Shown here: positions 25,768-35,902 of the stretch, piece after piece
Layout of the letters: every line of letters starts with the position of its first letter
Numbering within the stretch: the first letter of the stretch is position 1
Origin: Marivirga harenae
Lineage (GTDB): Bacteria > Bacteroidota > Bacteroidia > Cytophagales > Cyclobacteriaceae
Length of the DNA stretch: 64,000 nucleotides
NCBI RefSeq assembly: GCF_030534335.1
Contig: NZ_CP130565.1
Span: 4,237,501-4,301,500 of the forward strand
Direction of reading: 5' to 3'
Notes under the pieces: model-generated
The model's input: the letters and a program-made list of their open reading frames with translations, nothing else
Told to the model about the DNA's origin: nothing
Databases searched by the model: none
Program-made: the position numbers and the translations under genes

Positions 25768-27146
25768 ATGAATGTAAGAGTAAAGTTTTTAGGTGGAGCC
25801 CAATCCGTTACAGGGTCAAAGTATTTATTAGAAATTGATGATTTTAAAGTATTAATAGATTGCGGACTTTTTCAAGGCCTCAAAGCGTTAAGGTTAAGAA
25901 ACTGGGAAGATTTCCCCATTGATGTAAAAGAAATTGATGCCATTGTACTTACACATGCTCATTTGGACCATTCTGGTTATGTTCCCCGAATGGTAAAACA
26001 AGGATACAAAAAGAATGTATATTGCACTGAAGCCACCGCTGCATTATTAGAAGTTATGTGGCTGGATTCAGCTAAATTACAAGAAGAAGAGGCTGAATTT
26101 GCCAAGAAAAAAGGATATTCTAAGCATAAAAACCCATTGGCTTTATATGACCAAAACGATGCAGAAGCTGCTTTAAAAACAATAATTCCCAAATTATTCA
26201 ATAAAGAGTTTAAGCTAAATGAAAAAATCAGCATTATCTTTCACCCTGCTGGACATATTTTGGTGCTGCCTCAGTTGAAGTGATCTTAAAGGGAGAAAAT
26301 CAAAGCAAAAACATCATTTTCAGTGGTGATTTAGGCAGAGAGACAGATCCTGTACTTTTCCCACCCTCTTCATTCAAAACTGCAGATGCGATATTTTTGG
26401 AATCCACCTATGGAGACCGTACAAATGAGGTAGCTAAAGTTCAAGATGAACTAAAAGAGTATATTCTAAAGCACATGAATGAAGGAGTAATTATGATTCC
26501 TGCCTTTACTGTGGGCAGAACACAAAATTTACTCTTTTACATCAATGAACTAATGAAAACTGGACAAATACCACATCTCCCTGTGTATATAGATAGTCCG
26601 ATGGCCATTAGCGTCACGAAACTATATGAAAAATTCTCAGATCAACATCGGTTACATGAGCAAGATATCTTTGATAACAAGAATTTCCACTACGTTAGAG
26701 AGCATCAGCATTCTAAGGCATTGGACAGCTTGGAAAATCGAGCCATAATCATTTCAGCTAGCGGAATGTTAACCGGTGGTAGGATATTGAGCCATCTTTT
26801 CAAAAGGCTTGGCAATAAAAATGATTTATTGCTAATGGTAGGCTTTCAGGCAGTGGGCACCCGAGGCAGAGATATTTTAGAAGGTAAAGAAAGCGTCAAA
26901 ATTTATGGGGAAGAAGTCCCTATAAAATGTCAGTTTGCCAAAATTGACGGTTTATCAGCCCATGCCGACCAAACAGAATTGCTAAACTGGTATGAGCATT
27001 TCCAAGATCCCTTGAAATTCACTTTCCTGGTTCACGGAGAACTTGAGGCGATGGAAACCTTAAAAAGCAAATTAGAGGAAAAAGGAGCTCGTAATGTTTT
27101 CATTCCTGACTATATGGAGTCTTTTGAGCTATTTTCAGGTATTTAA
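25768..27146 (+). pseudogene. MBL-fold beta-CASP RNase-like gene with a frameshift
   Basis: Reads as one protein of about 459 residues split by a one-base loss. The first part (25768-26283) has the zinc motif THAHLDHSG (His63, His65, Asp67, His68) and ends HPAGHILVLPQLK; the second part (26280-27146) begins in the middle of the family's GHILGAASVEV strand and continues with SGDLGRE, the beta-CASP SASGMLTGGR and the C-terminal GLSAHADQ zinc ligand. One more G in TTTTGG (26258-26263) would restore the frame. Family members are metallo-beta-lactamase-type RNases with RNA-specificity domain (CPSF73/YSH1-like). Real decay or assembly error. Confidence 0.85.
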
Positions 27147-27898
27147 TAGGATATTTTCTTCCAATAGTAATTTAGATTAACTGAAATATTCCCTGTATTC
27201 ATACGAAAGGGATAGATAAACTCTCCTTTAAAATTAATAGGCTCTGCAATTGAACTAATGGAAGCATCATATTGGACTTCTAATCCTAAATGCCAATATC
27301 GTGCTTCGGCCACTAAAACAAGATTATGATTAAAGGTTTTCATTGGATTTTGAATAATGGCTTCATTGGCAAAATCCAATAATTTCTGATTTGTAGGTCT
27401 TGATAACCATCTCTCACTAGCATCATAAGGGAATATGCCCTCTTTATTTTTATGATGCATATAATTTAATTCATAGCCTAAACTAAACCTATATTCTATT
27501 TTTCGTTTCACCACTAATGAGGGCATCACATTAAACAAATAGGACTGGTAAAGAGCAAAAAATGTTTTTCCATTAGGTATCATGATCGCACCTTTTTCAG
27601 GCGGTGGATCATAATCTAAAACCGTTAAAAAATAAACTTGATTATGGGTTTTCGCATTAAACCTCAAGGAAAGAAAATCAAATCTCTTACTGGGGATTTC
27701 CAAAAATACACCTCCTTGATTATATCCACGTCCATTATCTGAATGTAACCGTAAATCTACACCCTGATAGCGACCACTGGTGTTTAAATCTGAATGATGA
27801 ATTTTAAGTCCAACAGTAGCACCAAAATTGATTTGAGCCGACAATCCAATGGGTAAAATACTTAAAGCAAGTAATACTAGCAATCTATGCATATTCAA
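27143..27898 (-). CDS. Exported outer-membrane-barrel-like protein of unknown function
   Basis: 251 residues with signal peptide (MNMHRLLVLLALSILPIGLSAQ). The mature sequence alternates aromatic and polar residues typical of a small outer-membrane beta-barrel (GLEVQYDASISS, FRMNTGNISVNLNYYWKK at the C-terminus, ending in an aromatic). No named family recognised. It converges with the MBL gene, their stops overlapping by four bases (27143-27146). Confidence 0.65.
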   Translation of the reverse strand: MNMHRLLVLLALSILPIGLSAQINFGATVGLKIHHSDLNTSGRYQGVDLRLHSDNGRGYNQGGVFLEIPSKRFDFLSLRFNAKTHNQVYFLTVLDYDPPPEKGAIMIPNGKTFFALYQSYLFNVMPSLVVKRKIEYRFSLGYELNYMHHKNKEGIFPYDASERWLSRPTNQKLLDFANEAIIQNPMKTFNHNLVLVAEARYWHLGLEVQYDASISSIAEPINFKGEFIYPFRMNTGNISVNLNYYWKKISY

Positions 27899-28140
27899 CT
27901 ATTTGGATCTTGGATTACTATTCTTAAATGTATAAAACTTTATAAACACAGTCCATTCAAAAAGTAAAGTGGACTTCAATAGATTTAAATTAATAAACTA
28001 ATTTTTTAAAACAAAAATATCCTGACAATAATCATCTAATATTCAGATATAGATCATAGTTAACAATAAATGTCATCAAAGTTACTAACCTATTGATTAT
28101 CAATGCGTAAATTTATTTAAAACTAAATTTCCCTAAAGCT

Positions 28141-29550
28141 ATGAAAATCGAACAAATCTACACCGGATGCCTAGCACACGCAGCATATTATATTGAAAAT
28201 AACGGAGAAGCTGCAATTTTCGATCCTTTAAGAGAAGTGCAGCCTTATATAGACAGAGCAACAAAAGACAAAGCGAAAGTTAAGTATGTTTTTGAAACGC
28301 ACTTTCACGCAGACTTTGTGAGCGGTCATTTGGATTTAGCCAAAAAAACAGGAGCTAAAATTGTATATGGCCCAACAGCTAAACCACATTTTGAGGCTAT
28401 AGTTGCGCAAGATAATGATATTTTTGAAGTTGGAAATTACAAAATTAAAGTGCTGCATACACCTGGCCATACTATGGAAAGTACCACGTATCTTCTGATA
28501 GATGAGAATGGTGATGATCAAGGCATCATTACTGGAGATACTTTATTTATCGGGGATGTAGGCAGACCTGATTTGGCTCAACATGTAATTGAAGACCTTA
28601 CTGAAGAAAAATTAGCAGGACATCTATACGACTCCTTACATGAAAAAATTCTTCCTTTAGCTGACCACTTGATTGTATATCCAAATCATGGTGCAGGAAG
28701 TGCCTGTGGTAAAATGATGAGCAAGGAAACCACCGATACTTTAGGTCATCAAAAAGAAACCAATTATGCGTTACAACCCATGGAAAAAGAAGAATTCATT
28801 AAGCAATTATTGACTGGTTTAACCCCTCCTCCAGGTTATTTTCCGAAAAACGTATTGATGAATATTCAAGGATATGAAAGCATTGACCACGTACTAGAGA
28901 AAGCCAAAGTACCGCTTAGTCCAGAAGCTTTTGAGGCTGCTGCCAATGAAACCGGTGCATTAGTTTTAGACACTCGCAATGCTGAAGAATTTTCCAAAGG
29001 TTTTATCCCCAACAGTATCAATATAGGATTGGATGGAAATTTTGCCATGTGGGTTGGTGAAATGGTTGCGGATATAAAACAAAAAATCTTGTTGGTTGCT
29101 GAAGAGGGCAAAGAAGAAGAAGCTATGATCAGACTATCACGTATAGGTTACGATCACACCATTGGATACTTGGACAGAGGATTTAACAATTGGAAATACG
29201 CCCATAAAGAAATTGACAAAGTAAGCCGGATTGATGCAAGAGAATTAGCCTGTGAAATGAAAGATGTGCCATTAATTTTTGATGTTAGGAAGAAAAGTGA
29301 ATTTGATTCTGAGCACGTTATAGGAGCACAAAATATTCCACTAAACCAGATCAACTCTCATTTGGCTGAGTTACCGAAAGATAAGCCTTTCATCATTCAT
29401 TGTGCCGGTGGTTATAGAAGTATGCTAGCTGCCTCCATTTTAAAAGCAAGAGGTTGGGAAAAATTTATAGATGTAAGAGATGGTTTTAAAGGCATCAAAG
29501 AAACCAATATTCCTATTAGTGAATATGTATGTCCCACCACTTTGCTTTAA
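28141..29550 (+). CDS. MBL-fold persulfide-dioxygenase-like protein with two rhodanese domains
   Basis: The N-terminal domain is a metallo-beta-lactamase fold with HFHADFVSGH (His54, His56, Asp58), GHT at about 119-121 and TGDTLFIGDVGRPDL, as in ETHE1/CstB-type persulfide dioxygenases. Two rhodanese domains follow: the first (about 255-350) lacks the active Cys (ILLVAEEG), the second (about 365-460) has it in CAGGYRS (Cys421). The likely role is oxidation and transfer of glutathione- or CoA-type persulfide sulfur in the cytosol. Monocistronic, with a terminator directly after it. 469 residues is usual for the Bacteroidota form. Confidence 0.88.
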   Translation: MKIEQIYTGCLAHAAYYIENNGEAAIFDPLREVQPYIDRATKDKAKVKYVFETHFHADFVSGHLDLAKKTGAKIVYGPTAKPHFEAIVAQDNDIFEVGNYKIKVLHTPGHTMESTTYLLIDENGDDQGIITGDTLFIGDVGRPDLAQHVIEDLTEEKLAGHLYDSLHEKILPLADHLIVYPNHGAGSACGKMMSKETTDTLGHQKETNYALQPMEKEEFIKQLLTGLTPPPGYFPKNVLMNIQGYESIDHVLEKAKVPLSPEAFEAAANETGALVLDTRNAEEFSKGFIPNSINIGLDGNFAMWVGEMVADIKQKILLVAEEGKEEEAMIRLSRIGYDHTIGYLDRGFNNWKYAHKEIDKVSRIDARELACEMKDVPLIFDVRKKSEFDSEHVIGAQNIPLNQINSHLAELPKDKPFIIHCAGGYRSMLAASILKARGWEKFIDVRDGFKGIKETNIPISEYVCPTTLL

Positions 29551-29573
29551 ATCAATTCCAAAAGAAAATATAC

Positions 29574-29600
29574 ATGGCAGGTCACGACCTGCCATTTTTT
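29574..29600 (+). terminator. Rho-independent terminator
   Basis: Arms ATGGCAGGT / ACCTGCCAT with a CACG loop and six T at the end; follows the MBL/rhodanese gene. Confidence 0.85.
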
Positions 29601-29685
29601 CAATTCAGATCCGAAAACTACAAATTGTAGCTTGAATTTAGTGTTGTCTCTTCCTCCTTGGTGGGTTCAGGGGGCGAGGACCGTG

Positions 29686-30420
29686 TTATATCCCTAAAGC
29701 ACTTTTCAATTTGGGGTAACCCGTCTTACTCACTGGAATCTTTTCTCCACTTGTTAATATTACTAGGTGACTATCCTTCTTATAAGCCTCAATTTTTGTG
29801 ATCTCGGCTATTTTCACAATGTAAGACCGATGGACCCGAACAAATGATTCTGCTTGCAAATGATTTTCAAAATAGCTTAAGGTTTTGTTTTTTAAGAACT
29901 TTCCCTCCTTAGTATAAATATTTACATAATCATCATTGGCTTCTAAATATTGAATTTCCTTAGTGGGAATAATTTTGATATCATTCCGATCCCTTAGGAC
30001 AATTCTGCTTAAAGAAGCTATAGTTTCTGTGGTTTCATTATCGAGTAGCTCTTGAATGTTTTGTCCTTTACCAGTCTGTTTAAATTTTTCAATCGCCTTA
30101 TCAAATCTATCTTGAGAAAAAGGTTTCAGCAAATAATCAACAGCATGAACCTCAAACGCTTTCATAGCATATTCATCAAAAGCAGTGGTGAAAATAACGG
30201 ATGGAATTTCTTCCAGTAATTCCAACATTTCAAAACCATTTATTTTTGGCATTTGAACATCAAGAAAAATTAAATTGGGTTGATGTTGGTGAATGGCTTT
30301 AATACCTTCAAAACCATCATGACAAATGGCTACAATCTCAAAATCTGGAAATTTCGACAAGTATTCAGCAACTAAATTTGTTGCCAAGGGTTCATCATCA
30401 ATTATTATAGTCTTTATCAT
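29686..30420 (-). CDS. LytTR-family response regulator
   Basis: CheY-like receiver domain with acidic pocket IIDDE (Asp8, Asp9) and phospho-acceptor Asp54 in IFLDVQMPKI, Lys in LLKPF, then a C-terminal LytTR DNA-binding domain (YLEANDDYVNIYTKEGKFL ... FVRVHRSYIVK). Overlaps the upstream kinase gene by ATGA (30417-30420), so kinase and regulator are a translationally coupled pair. Target genes cannot be named from the sequence. Confidence 0.95.
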   Translation of the reverse strand: MIKTIIIDDEPLATNLVAEYLSKFPDFEIVAICHDGFEGIKAIHQHQPNLIFLDVQMPKINGFEMLELLEEIPSVIFTTAFDEYAMKAFEVHAVDYLLKPFSQDRFDKAIEKFKQTGKGQNIQELLDNETTETIASLSRIVLRDRNDIKIIPTKEIQYLEANDDYVNIYTKEGKFLKNKTLSYFENHLQAESFVRVHRSYIVKIAEITKIEAYKKDSHLVILTSGEKIPVSKTGYPKLKSALGI

Positions 30421-31457
30421 GAGATTTGAGGAATTAATAGTTCAACTTTAAATTGCTGAGATAAGGCAGTAGTTTTAAGTAAATCATATCGTCCAAAAAT
30501 TAAAAATAATCGTCTTCGGACAGCTTCCAAACCAAATCCAGCTCCTTTTGTCTGACCTGCTTTTGGATCAAATGGATTTTCAATGATGATTTCAAGACTC
30601 TTTTTCATTTTCTTAAACTGCACATTAATGGCAACATCTCCTGTTAAACCATATAGACTATGCTTAATAGCATTTTCTAATAATGGTTGGACCATTAATT
30701 GAGGCAATTTCAATTGCTCAATGCCAGCCTCAATATCAAAATTGACTTGTAGTCTGTGTCCGAACCTTACTTTTTCAATATCAATAAATAAATTTAAAAA
30801 CTGGATCTCATCTTCTACCTGAATCCACCTATCAGCTTCTTTCTGGATGGTACCTCTTAAAAAGTCTGATAATTGTAACACCATTTCTCTGGCCTTTTCG
30901 GGTTTCACTTTCACTAAAGAACTAATAGAATTCAAGCTGTTAAACAAAAAATGTGGTTGTAGTTGTTGACGAAGCTGATGAAGTTCTGCCTCATTTGCCA
31001 TTTTTTGCATTTTCACCTCCCTTTCTTCTGCCTCTACTTGTTCCTGTAGCTTTCCTTGGAGATTTAGCAATAAGGAATAGGAAAGAAAAATCAGCAAGAT
31101 GATAAATCCTCTCAGAACAAAAGCTTCATTAAGAAAAGTGATGTTTTTAAAATTGGAAGGCACTACCCATTTTATTAAAAAATCTCCTGAATATAATATG
31201 AGCAAAGATAAGATGAGAGGGAAAACCACCAGCAAAACCTTATTGCCTTTGGTGGGCGTATAAAACTTGAAAATATTATCCAGCAACATAAATCCAAATA
31301 TCACTAAAAGGCTAAATAATATACTGTCTATTAAAGCAGATGAAAAATCAAGCCCATAATGCATCAATAAAAAAATGGATAAGCCAAGCCATACTAAAAG
31401 AATGGCTGATAGCTTTATCCACGATCTATTTTGATGACGAATGAATTGCAAAAACAT
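30417..31457 (-). CDS. LytS-type sensor histidine kinase
   Basis: Four hydrophobic segments in residues about 17-135, then a short coiled-coil linker and the His_kinase domain with the H-box QPHFLFNSLNS (His169) and LVKVKPEKAREMV, followed by an ATP-binding domain (LMVQPLLENAIKHSLYG, GAGFGLEAVRRRL). This is the LytS/YehU class lacking a separate DHp phospho-helix of classical kinases. It signals to the adjacent LytTR regulator and may respond to envelope or cell-wall state, suggested by the LiaF-like gene just upstream. 346 residues. Confidence 0.93.
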   Translation of the reverse strand: MFLQFIRHQNRSWIKLSAILLVWLGLSIFLLMHYGLDFSSALIDSILFSLLVIFGFMLLDNIFKFYTPTKGNKVLLVVFPLILSLLILYSGDFLIKWVVPSNFKNITFLNEAFVLRGFIILLIFLSYSLLLNLQGKLQEQVEAEEREVKMQKMANEAELHQLRQQLQPHFLFNSLNSISSLVKVKPEKAREMVLQLSDFLRGTIQKEADRWIQVEDEIQFLNLFIDIEKVRFGHRLQVNFDIEAGIEQLKLPQLMVQPLLENAIKHSLYGLTGDVAINVQFKKMKKSLEIIIENPFDPKAGQTKGAGFGLEAVRRRLFLIFGRYDLLKTTALSQQFKVELLIPQIS

Positions 31458-31567
31458 TTCTAAATCTAGTAGGAATTATTAAGTAAAATTAAATATTGTG
31501 TAAGAGAAACCTTGTCAGGTTATCTAACCCCCAAGGTTTAAATCTACAAAATAGCAGTTCCAATTAT

Positions 31568-31595
31568 CGGTCAGACGGTTCTAACCGTCAGACCG
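31568..31595. repeat. Inverted repeat upstream of the kinase gene
   Basis: CGGTCAGACGGTT and AACCGTCAGACCG pair with one mismatch and a 2-base loop. Located in the 151-base gap between the LiaF-like gene and the LytS kinase gene. Confidence 0.55.
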
Positions 31596-31608
31596 AATTA
31601 GGCAGGAA

Positions 31609-32349
31609 TCAATAAGATTTAAACTCTAATCCACCAAAATTAACCGAGCCCTTGATATACAAAATTTTCCTATCGGCTTCATCCACAGAAGGAAAAGCTC
31701 TTTTGTCTTCAATTCCAGAGAATACATTGCTAACGTCAGCTTGCACTTCCCAATGGGGCGGAATAATCAGTTTCAATCCCCCAAAAGTGACTTCCACATC
31801 TAAAACGGCACTATCTTGAATTTCTGCTTTGGATAAATCAATGTCCGCTCCTCCGAAAGCAGTTGTAATTTTCCCACCTTTAAAATTCTTGGTAATCAAC
31901 CGTCTTTGAACAGACGCAAATACCGCCTCGGCTCTTATAAAATCACTTTCCACTGTTTTAGAATCAGAAAGACCTAAGTCTTCATCAGAGCCGTGTTCGG
32001 AATCTCCTTTATGGAAACCAAACTTGCGGCTGCGGCCAAGGATCAAATATAATCCTATTAAAATGATACCTCCTGGTAACAAGTAATCATAGTATTCAGC
32101 TGGAATAAACCCCTCTCGTCTGATTAAGAAAAAACTACCGACCAACAACATGATGAGGCCAAATCCATTTCTTAAACCATGTCGAACTAAAGAATAAATA
32201 CCAATCCCGATAAAGATAAATGGCCAGCTAAATATCCAGCTGAACTCTATTACATCCATTCTATCTAATAATAAAATACCTCCAATGATCAAAAGTATAA
32301 CCCCAAATGATGCATTGTTTCTTCCTGTGTTTTCTTGTTTGTTTTTCAT
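31609..32349 (-). CDS. LiaF-like / DUF5668 envelope protein
   Basis: The N-terminal 100 residues contain about four short transmembrane helices with NASFGVILLIIGGILLLDRMDV (LiaI/LiaF-type membrane region). The C-terminal 90 residues form a beta-rich cytosolic or periplasmic domain of the LiaF/DUF2154 type: VFASVQRRL, GGKITTAFGGADIDLSKAE, VTFGGLKLIIPPHWEV, NFGGLEFKS. LiaF in Firmicutes damps a two-component system; here a LytS/LytTR pair lies directly downstream on the same strand, so a similar modulatory role is plausible but unproven. Confidence 0.85.
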   Translation of the reverse strand: MKNKQENTGRNNASFGVILLIIGGILLLDRMDVIEFSWIFSWPFIFIGIGIYSLVRHGLRNGFGLIMLLVGSFFLIRREGFIPAEYYDYLLPGGIILIGLYLILGRSRKFGFHKGDSEHGSDEDLGLSDSKTVESDFIRAEAVFASVQRRLITKNFKGGKITTAFGGADIDLSKAEIQDSAVLDVEVTFGGLKLIIPPHWEVQADVSNVFSGIEDKRAFPSVDEADRKILYIKGSVNFGGLEFKSY

Positions 32350-32474
32350 GACAGTTTGATTTTTAGTAATGAAACAAACTTAGAAGGGTTTTATAAATAA
32401 TACCTTTGTAAATAGGCCAAAAAATGGCAAAACTAGGTGAGTGGCGGAAATGAGTCGGTGAAATATCTATAAAA

Positions 32475-32616
32475 ATGTCGGACATCCTCCATGCTCCCAT
32501 ATTTCATAAAGCAAAAAAATGTCCGACATAAGCAACTAGTTATCTTCTACCATATCAGAAATGTCAGACATTAGGAACATCAAAATTCCTTTATCAATAT
32601 AGATAATGTCTGACAT
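32475..32616. repeat. Two tandem hairpins built from ATGTCNGACAT
   Basis: Four copies of an 11-mer differ only at the centre base and use all four bases: G at 32475, C at 32519, A at 32561, T at 32606. Copies 1 and 2 pair (33-base loop); 3 and 4 pair over 13 bases (32561-32573 with 32604-32616), with an inner GGAA/TTCC stem. They fill the gap between the tricorn gene and the LiaF-like gene. Confidence 0.7.
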
Positions 32617-32644
32617 GAATTCGTAATTCTCAAATTACTAATTA

Positions 32645-35600
32645 TTAATTATCATCCCACCCCTCCGGTCGCTTCCATTTCACTGGAGCTTCAGGTTCAG
32701 GTTGCATTTCAAACTCCTCAGTTTCCAGTAGCTTTAAAGCTTGTTCTACTGCTTTTTCTAATTGTGCATCTCGTCCTTGCATGGCCAATTTAGGATCATC
32801 AATTACTTCAACATCTGGCGCTATACCTTCTCCTTCTACGGCCCATTCGCCATCAGTATCATAAAAACCACCTCTTGGAGCTACCATTCTTCCTCCATCT
32901 ACAAATTGAGGTGTATCCCAGGTGCCCACTAAGCCACCCCAGGTTCTAGTTCCTACTAATGGTCCAATATCCTTCTTCTTGAACATATAAGGCAATAAAT
33001 CGCCTCCAGAACCGGCTCTTTCGTTTATAATCATCACTTTTGGCCCCCAAAGCCCCGCTATCGGGGAAGTCCAAGGACGATTCTCTCCTGCCTTACTGTT
33101 GAAATAACCAATCGGCTCACGGGTCATAATATCTATCATATAATCAGCTGCAGATCCACCTCCGTTATTCCTCTCATCTAAAATCACTCCTTTCTTATCT
33201 TGTTGAGAAAAATAATAGCGATTGAAGCTTGTGAAACCAGGCCCGCTGGTATTGGGAATGTAAACATACGCCAACTTTCCATTGGACATTTCATCTACCT
33301 TCCGTCTGTTGCCTTCCACCCAATCAACATATCGGAGCCAATATTCACTACCTATTGGTTCAACATATATCCTTTCAGCTCCCGATTTTGAAGGGCTACT
33401 ATTAACCAATAGTGCAACAGTTCTTCCAGCTGTTTGTGCAAAATGGTCATAAATATTATCAGCTTCAGTTATTGGGGTTCCATTAACTTCTAATATATAG
33501 TCACCCACCTTCACTTTTTGACCAGTTAAGCCAAGTGGAGCTTCTAAGCCTGGGTTTGATTGTTCACCATCATATATTTTAGATATTCTGTAGAAGCCGT
33601 TCCTGATTTCATAATCGGCCCCTAACAAACCGACTGGGACACTTTCCACATCTGGCATATCTCCACCTGAAACATAGGAATGCCCGATCGCAACTTCACC
33701 ACTTAAAATATCAACCAAATAATTTAAATCAGTTCTATGATGGACATGTTTCACCCACGGCTGATACCAACTATATACTTTATCCCAAGGTGCTCCATGC
33801 ACATTATCGACATACAGGAAATCACGCATAAATCGCCAGCCCTCCTTAAATATTTGCGCATATTCTGATGTCGGATTCACTTTCATTTGTGCCGATATAG
33901 AAATATTATCCTCCCCCTTCGGTTTTCCTGAGCTAGCAGTAACGCTCCAGCTACCCCCTTTTTGAAACAATGTGAATTCACCATCTTTTGACAGCACCAT
34001 TTGACTAATACCGTCATCCCAATCTTCTGCTTCCTCTTTTTTTACATCATAGTCGTGTACTTTCAATCCCTGTTGATTAGGAACAGATTCCGCAATAAAC
34101 ACTTTATGGGGTTGACCACTTTTGATAAATTGATAATTTCTTGCAGGTAGTTTTAAAGACACAACACGATTTTGAATATTACTAAAATCAATTTCAACTT
34201 TCTTATTTTCAGTAGTGGCTTCTTCTTTGCTTTTCTTATCCTTTTTATCTTTGGTGCTTTCCTCCTCCTTTTTGGCTACTTCTTCATCACTTTGAGGCAA
34301 ATTAGGAGCCTTTCCATCAGCACTTAGAACTACCGCATAGAGGCTTCTACTTACTGAAGGATCATAAGAACTCATATCCAGCCAGCCCGAATTTAAGCCA
34401 TAATCTGTACTTGCCAAGAAGTACAAGTACTCTCCGGATTGATCCCATTGAGGCGAAGTTGCATCTGCTAAAGGATCTGAAACTTGATATGTCTGTCCAG
34501 ATTGGGTATCATAGATGAAAATAGCTTTGAAATGACTATTTTGCTGTTTTTCATAGGTAATATAACGGCTGTCGGGAGACCAATTTGGATTCAATGTTCT
34601 GTTTGGATGTGCATAACCATCCGTATCTACTTTTTTGACCTGTCCATTTTCTAGATTAATATACCAAATATTGTAGTCCGTATCAGTGTAGGTAATCATT
34701 TTACCATTTGGCGACCAATCCGGAGTAAAGTAGAAAGTTGGATTTTCTAAAGCATAAGCTTTTTGATTTTCTCCGAATTGATTCGCTACCACCAATTGAT
34801 ATTCCCCACTAGCATCAGAAAACCAAGCAATTTGATCACCTTTTGGGGACCAAATAGGATAGCGATCAGCTACTCCACTGCTTTGGGTGATGTTTCTCCA
34901 GCTCCCCTCCTCCTTCGGAAAAGTAAAAATATCTCCTCTATGCTCAAATATTGCCCTTTTTCCGTTTGGAGATAGGTTTGGATTATCAACGTTTCCTGCT
35001 TTTACATCTTCCCATCTTTCACGACTAAAGTTCAAATCACCTTGTACATAGATTTCCAATTGTCTGGAAGTATTGTTACTTGCATTTAATAAATGAAGAT
35101 ATCCTCCTTGCTCATACACAATTTGATCGCCAAAGGCATCTAAGCTTTTTACGTCATATTTTTTATGAAAGGTAATTTGTTCTTCCTCAGCTGAGACCAT
35201 ATCGTAGCTCCAGATATTGCTTACATAATCTCTTTCGGATAAATAGTAGACTTTTTGGCCTACCCAAACTGGATCAAGATGTCTCTCTTTATCCAATTGC
35301 GGTGTTCTGGTTAGCTGTTGGTTATCAAGATTTAAAATCCAGATGGGCATAGCTTGACCACCTCTGTAATTTCTCCACTCAGGATCCCAAGAGGTTATGG
35401 GTGTATAAGCTAAATGTTTACCATCAGAGGAAAGCTCACCATATGCAGCTCTGATATCTACCAATGGCTGAGGAAAGCTTCCTTTTGCTGCAACGGTATA
35501 TAGTTGAGAGGTTTTGGTAGGGTGAGCCTTTCTGCCAGTTCTAAATAGTATTTCCCCTGTGGGTGTCCAGCCCTGAACATAATCGCTACCCGGATGGTAG

Positions 35601-35902
35601 GTCAATCGTTTAGGTGTTCCCCCTTCAACAGGCATTACATATACATCAGTATTACCATCATATTCGGCACTGAAAGCAATCCAGTTTCCATCGTTTGAAA
35701 AGTGCGGGGAAGACTCATATCCTTCATAAGTAGTCAACCGAACAGCATCACCGCCAGAAAGTGGGGCTTTCCATAAATCATTTGCATACACAAATACGAC
35801 ATTCTCGGCCGAAAGACTAGGCTGACGTAACAGCATTGTGCCTTGGGAAAAAGCTTCGGCAGATACAAAAGCTATTAGTAAGAACAAAAATATTTTCTTC
35901 AT
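32645..35902 (-). CDS. Tricorn-type S41 protease
   Basis: Exported (signal peptide to about AEAFSQ, residue 20) protease of the tricorn family, here 1085 residues. Residues about 30-500 form WD/TolB-like beta-propellers (LTTYEGYESSPHFSNDGNWIAFSAE style repeats). A Lys/Glu-rich linker lies around 540-570. The core contains the S-H motif AIGHSYVSGGD, a PDZ domain (GLTGQKVKVGDYILEVNGTPI) and the catalytic Ser in RAGSGGDLLPY (Ser965), with a Glu near 1023-1025 in VEGEGIAPD. Such proteins degrade peptides in the periplasm. Stand-alone gene. Confidence 0.92.
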   Translation of the reverse strand: MKKIFLFLLIAFVSAEAFSQGTMLLRQPSLSAENVVFVYANDLWKAPLSGGDAVRLTTYEGYESSPHFSNDGNWIAFSAEYDGNTDVYVMPVEGGTPKRLTYHPGSDYVQGWTPTGEILFRTGRKAHPTKTSQLYTVAAKGSFPQPLVDIRAAYGELSSDGKHLAYTPITSWDPEWRNYRGGQAMPIWILNLDNQQLTRTPQLDKERHLDPVWVGQKVYYLSERDYVSNIWSYDMVSAEEEQITFHKKYDVKSLDAFGDQIVYEQGGYLHLLNASNNTSRQLEIYVQGDLNFSRERWEDVKAGNVDNPNLSPNGKRAIFEHRGDIFTFPKEEGSWRNITQSSGVADRYPIWSPKGDQIAWFSDASGEYQLVVANQFGENQKAYALENPTFYFTPDWSPNGKMITYTDTDYNIWYINLENGQVKKVDTDGYAHPNRTLNPNWSPDSRYITYEKQQNSHFKAIFIYDTQSGQTYQVSDPLADATSPQWDQSGEYLYFLASTDYGLNSGWLDMSSYDPSVSRSLYAVVLSADGKAPNLPQSDEEVAKKEEESTKDKKDKKSKEEATTENKKVEIDFSNIQNRVVSLKLPARNYQFIKSGQPHKVFIAESVPNQQGLKVHDYDVKKEEAEDWDDGISQMVLSKDGEFTLFQKGGSWSVTASSGKPKGEDNISISAQMKVNPTSEYAQIFKEGWRFMRDFLYVDNVHGAPWDKVYSWYQPWVKHVHHRTDLNYLVDILSGEVAIGHSYVSGGDMPDVESVPVGLLGADYEIRNGFYRISKIYDGEQSNPGLEAPLGLTGQKVKVGDYILEVNGTPITEADNIYDHFAQTAGRTVALLVNSSPSKSGAERIYVEPIGSEYWLRYVDWVEGNRRKVDEMSNGKLAYVYIPNTSGPGFTSFNRYYFSQQDKKGVILDERNNGGGSAADYMIDIMTREPIGYFNSKAGENRPWTSPIAGLWGPKVMIINERAGSGGDLLPYMFKKKDIGPLVGTRTWGGLVGTWDTPQFVDGGRMVAPRGGFYDTDGEWAVEGEGIAPDVEVIDDPKLAMQGRDAQLEKAVEQALKLLETEEFEMQPEPEAPVKWKRPEGWDDN

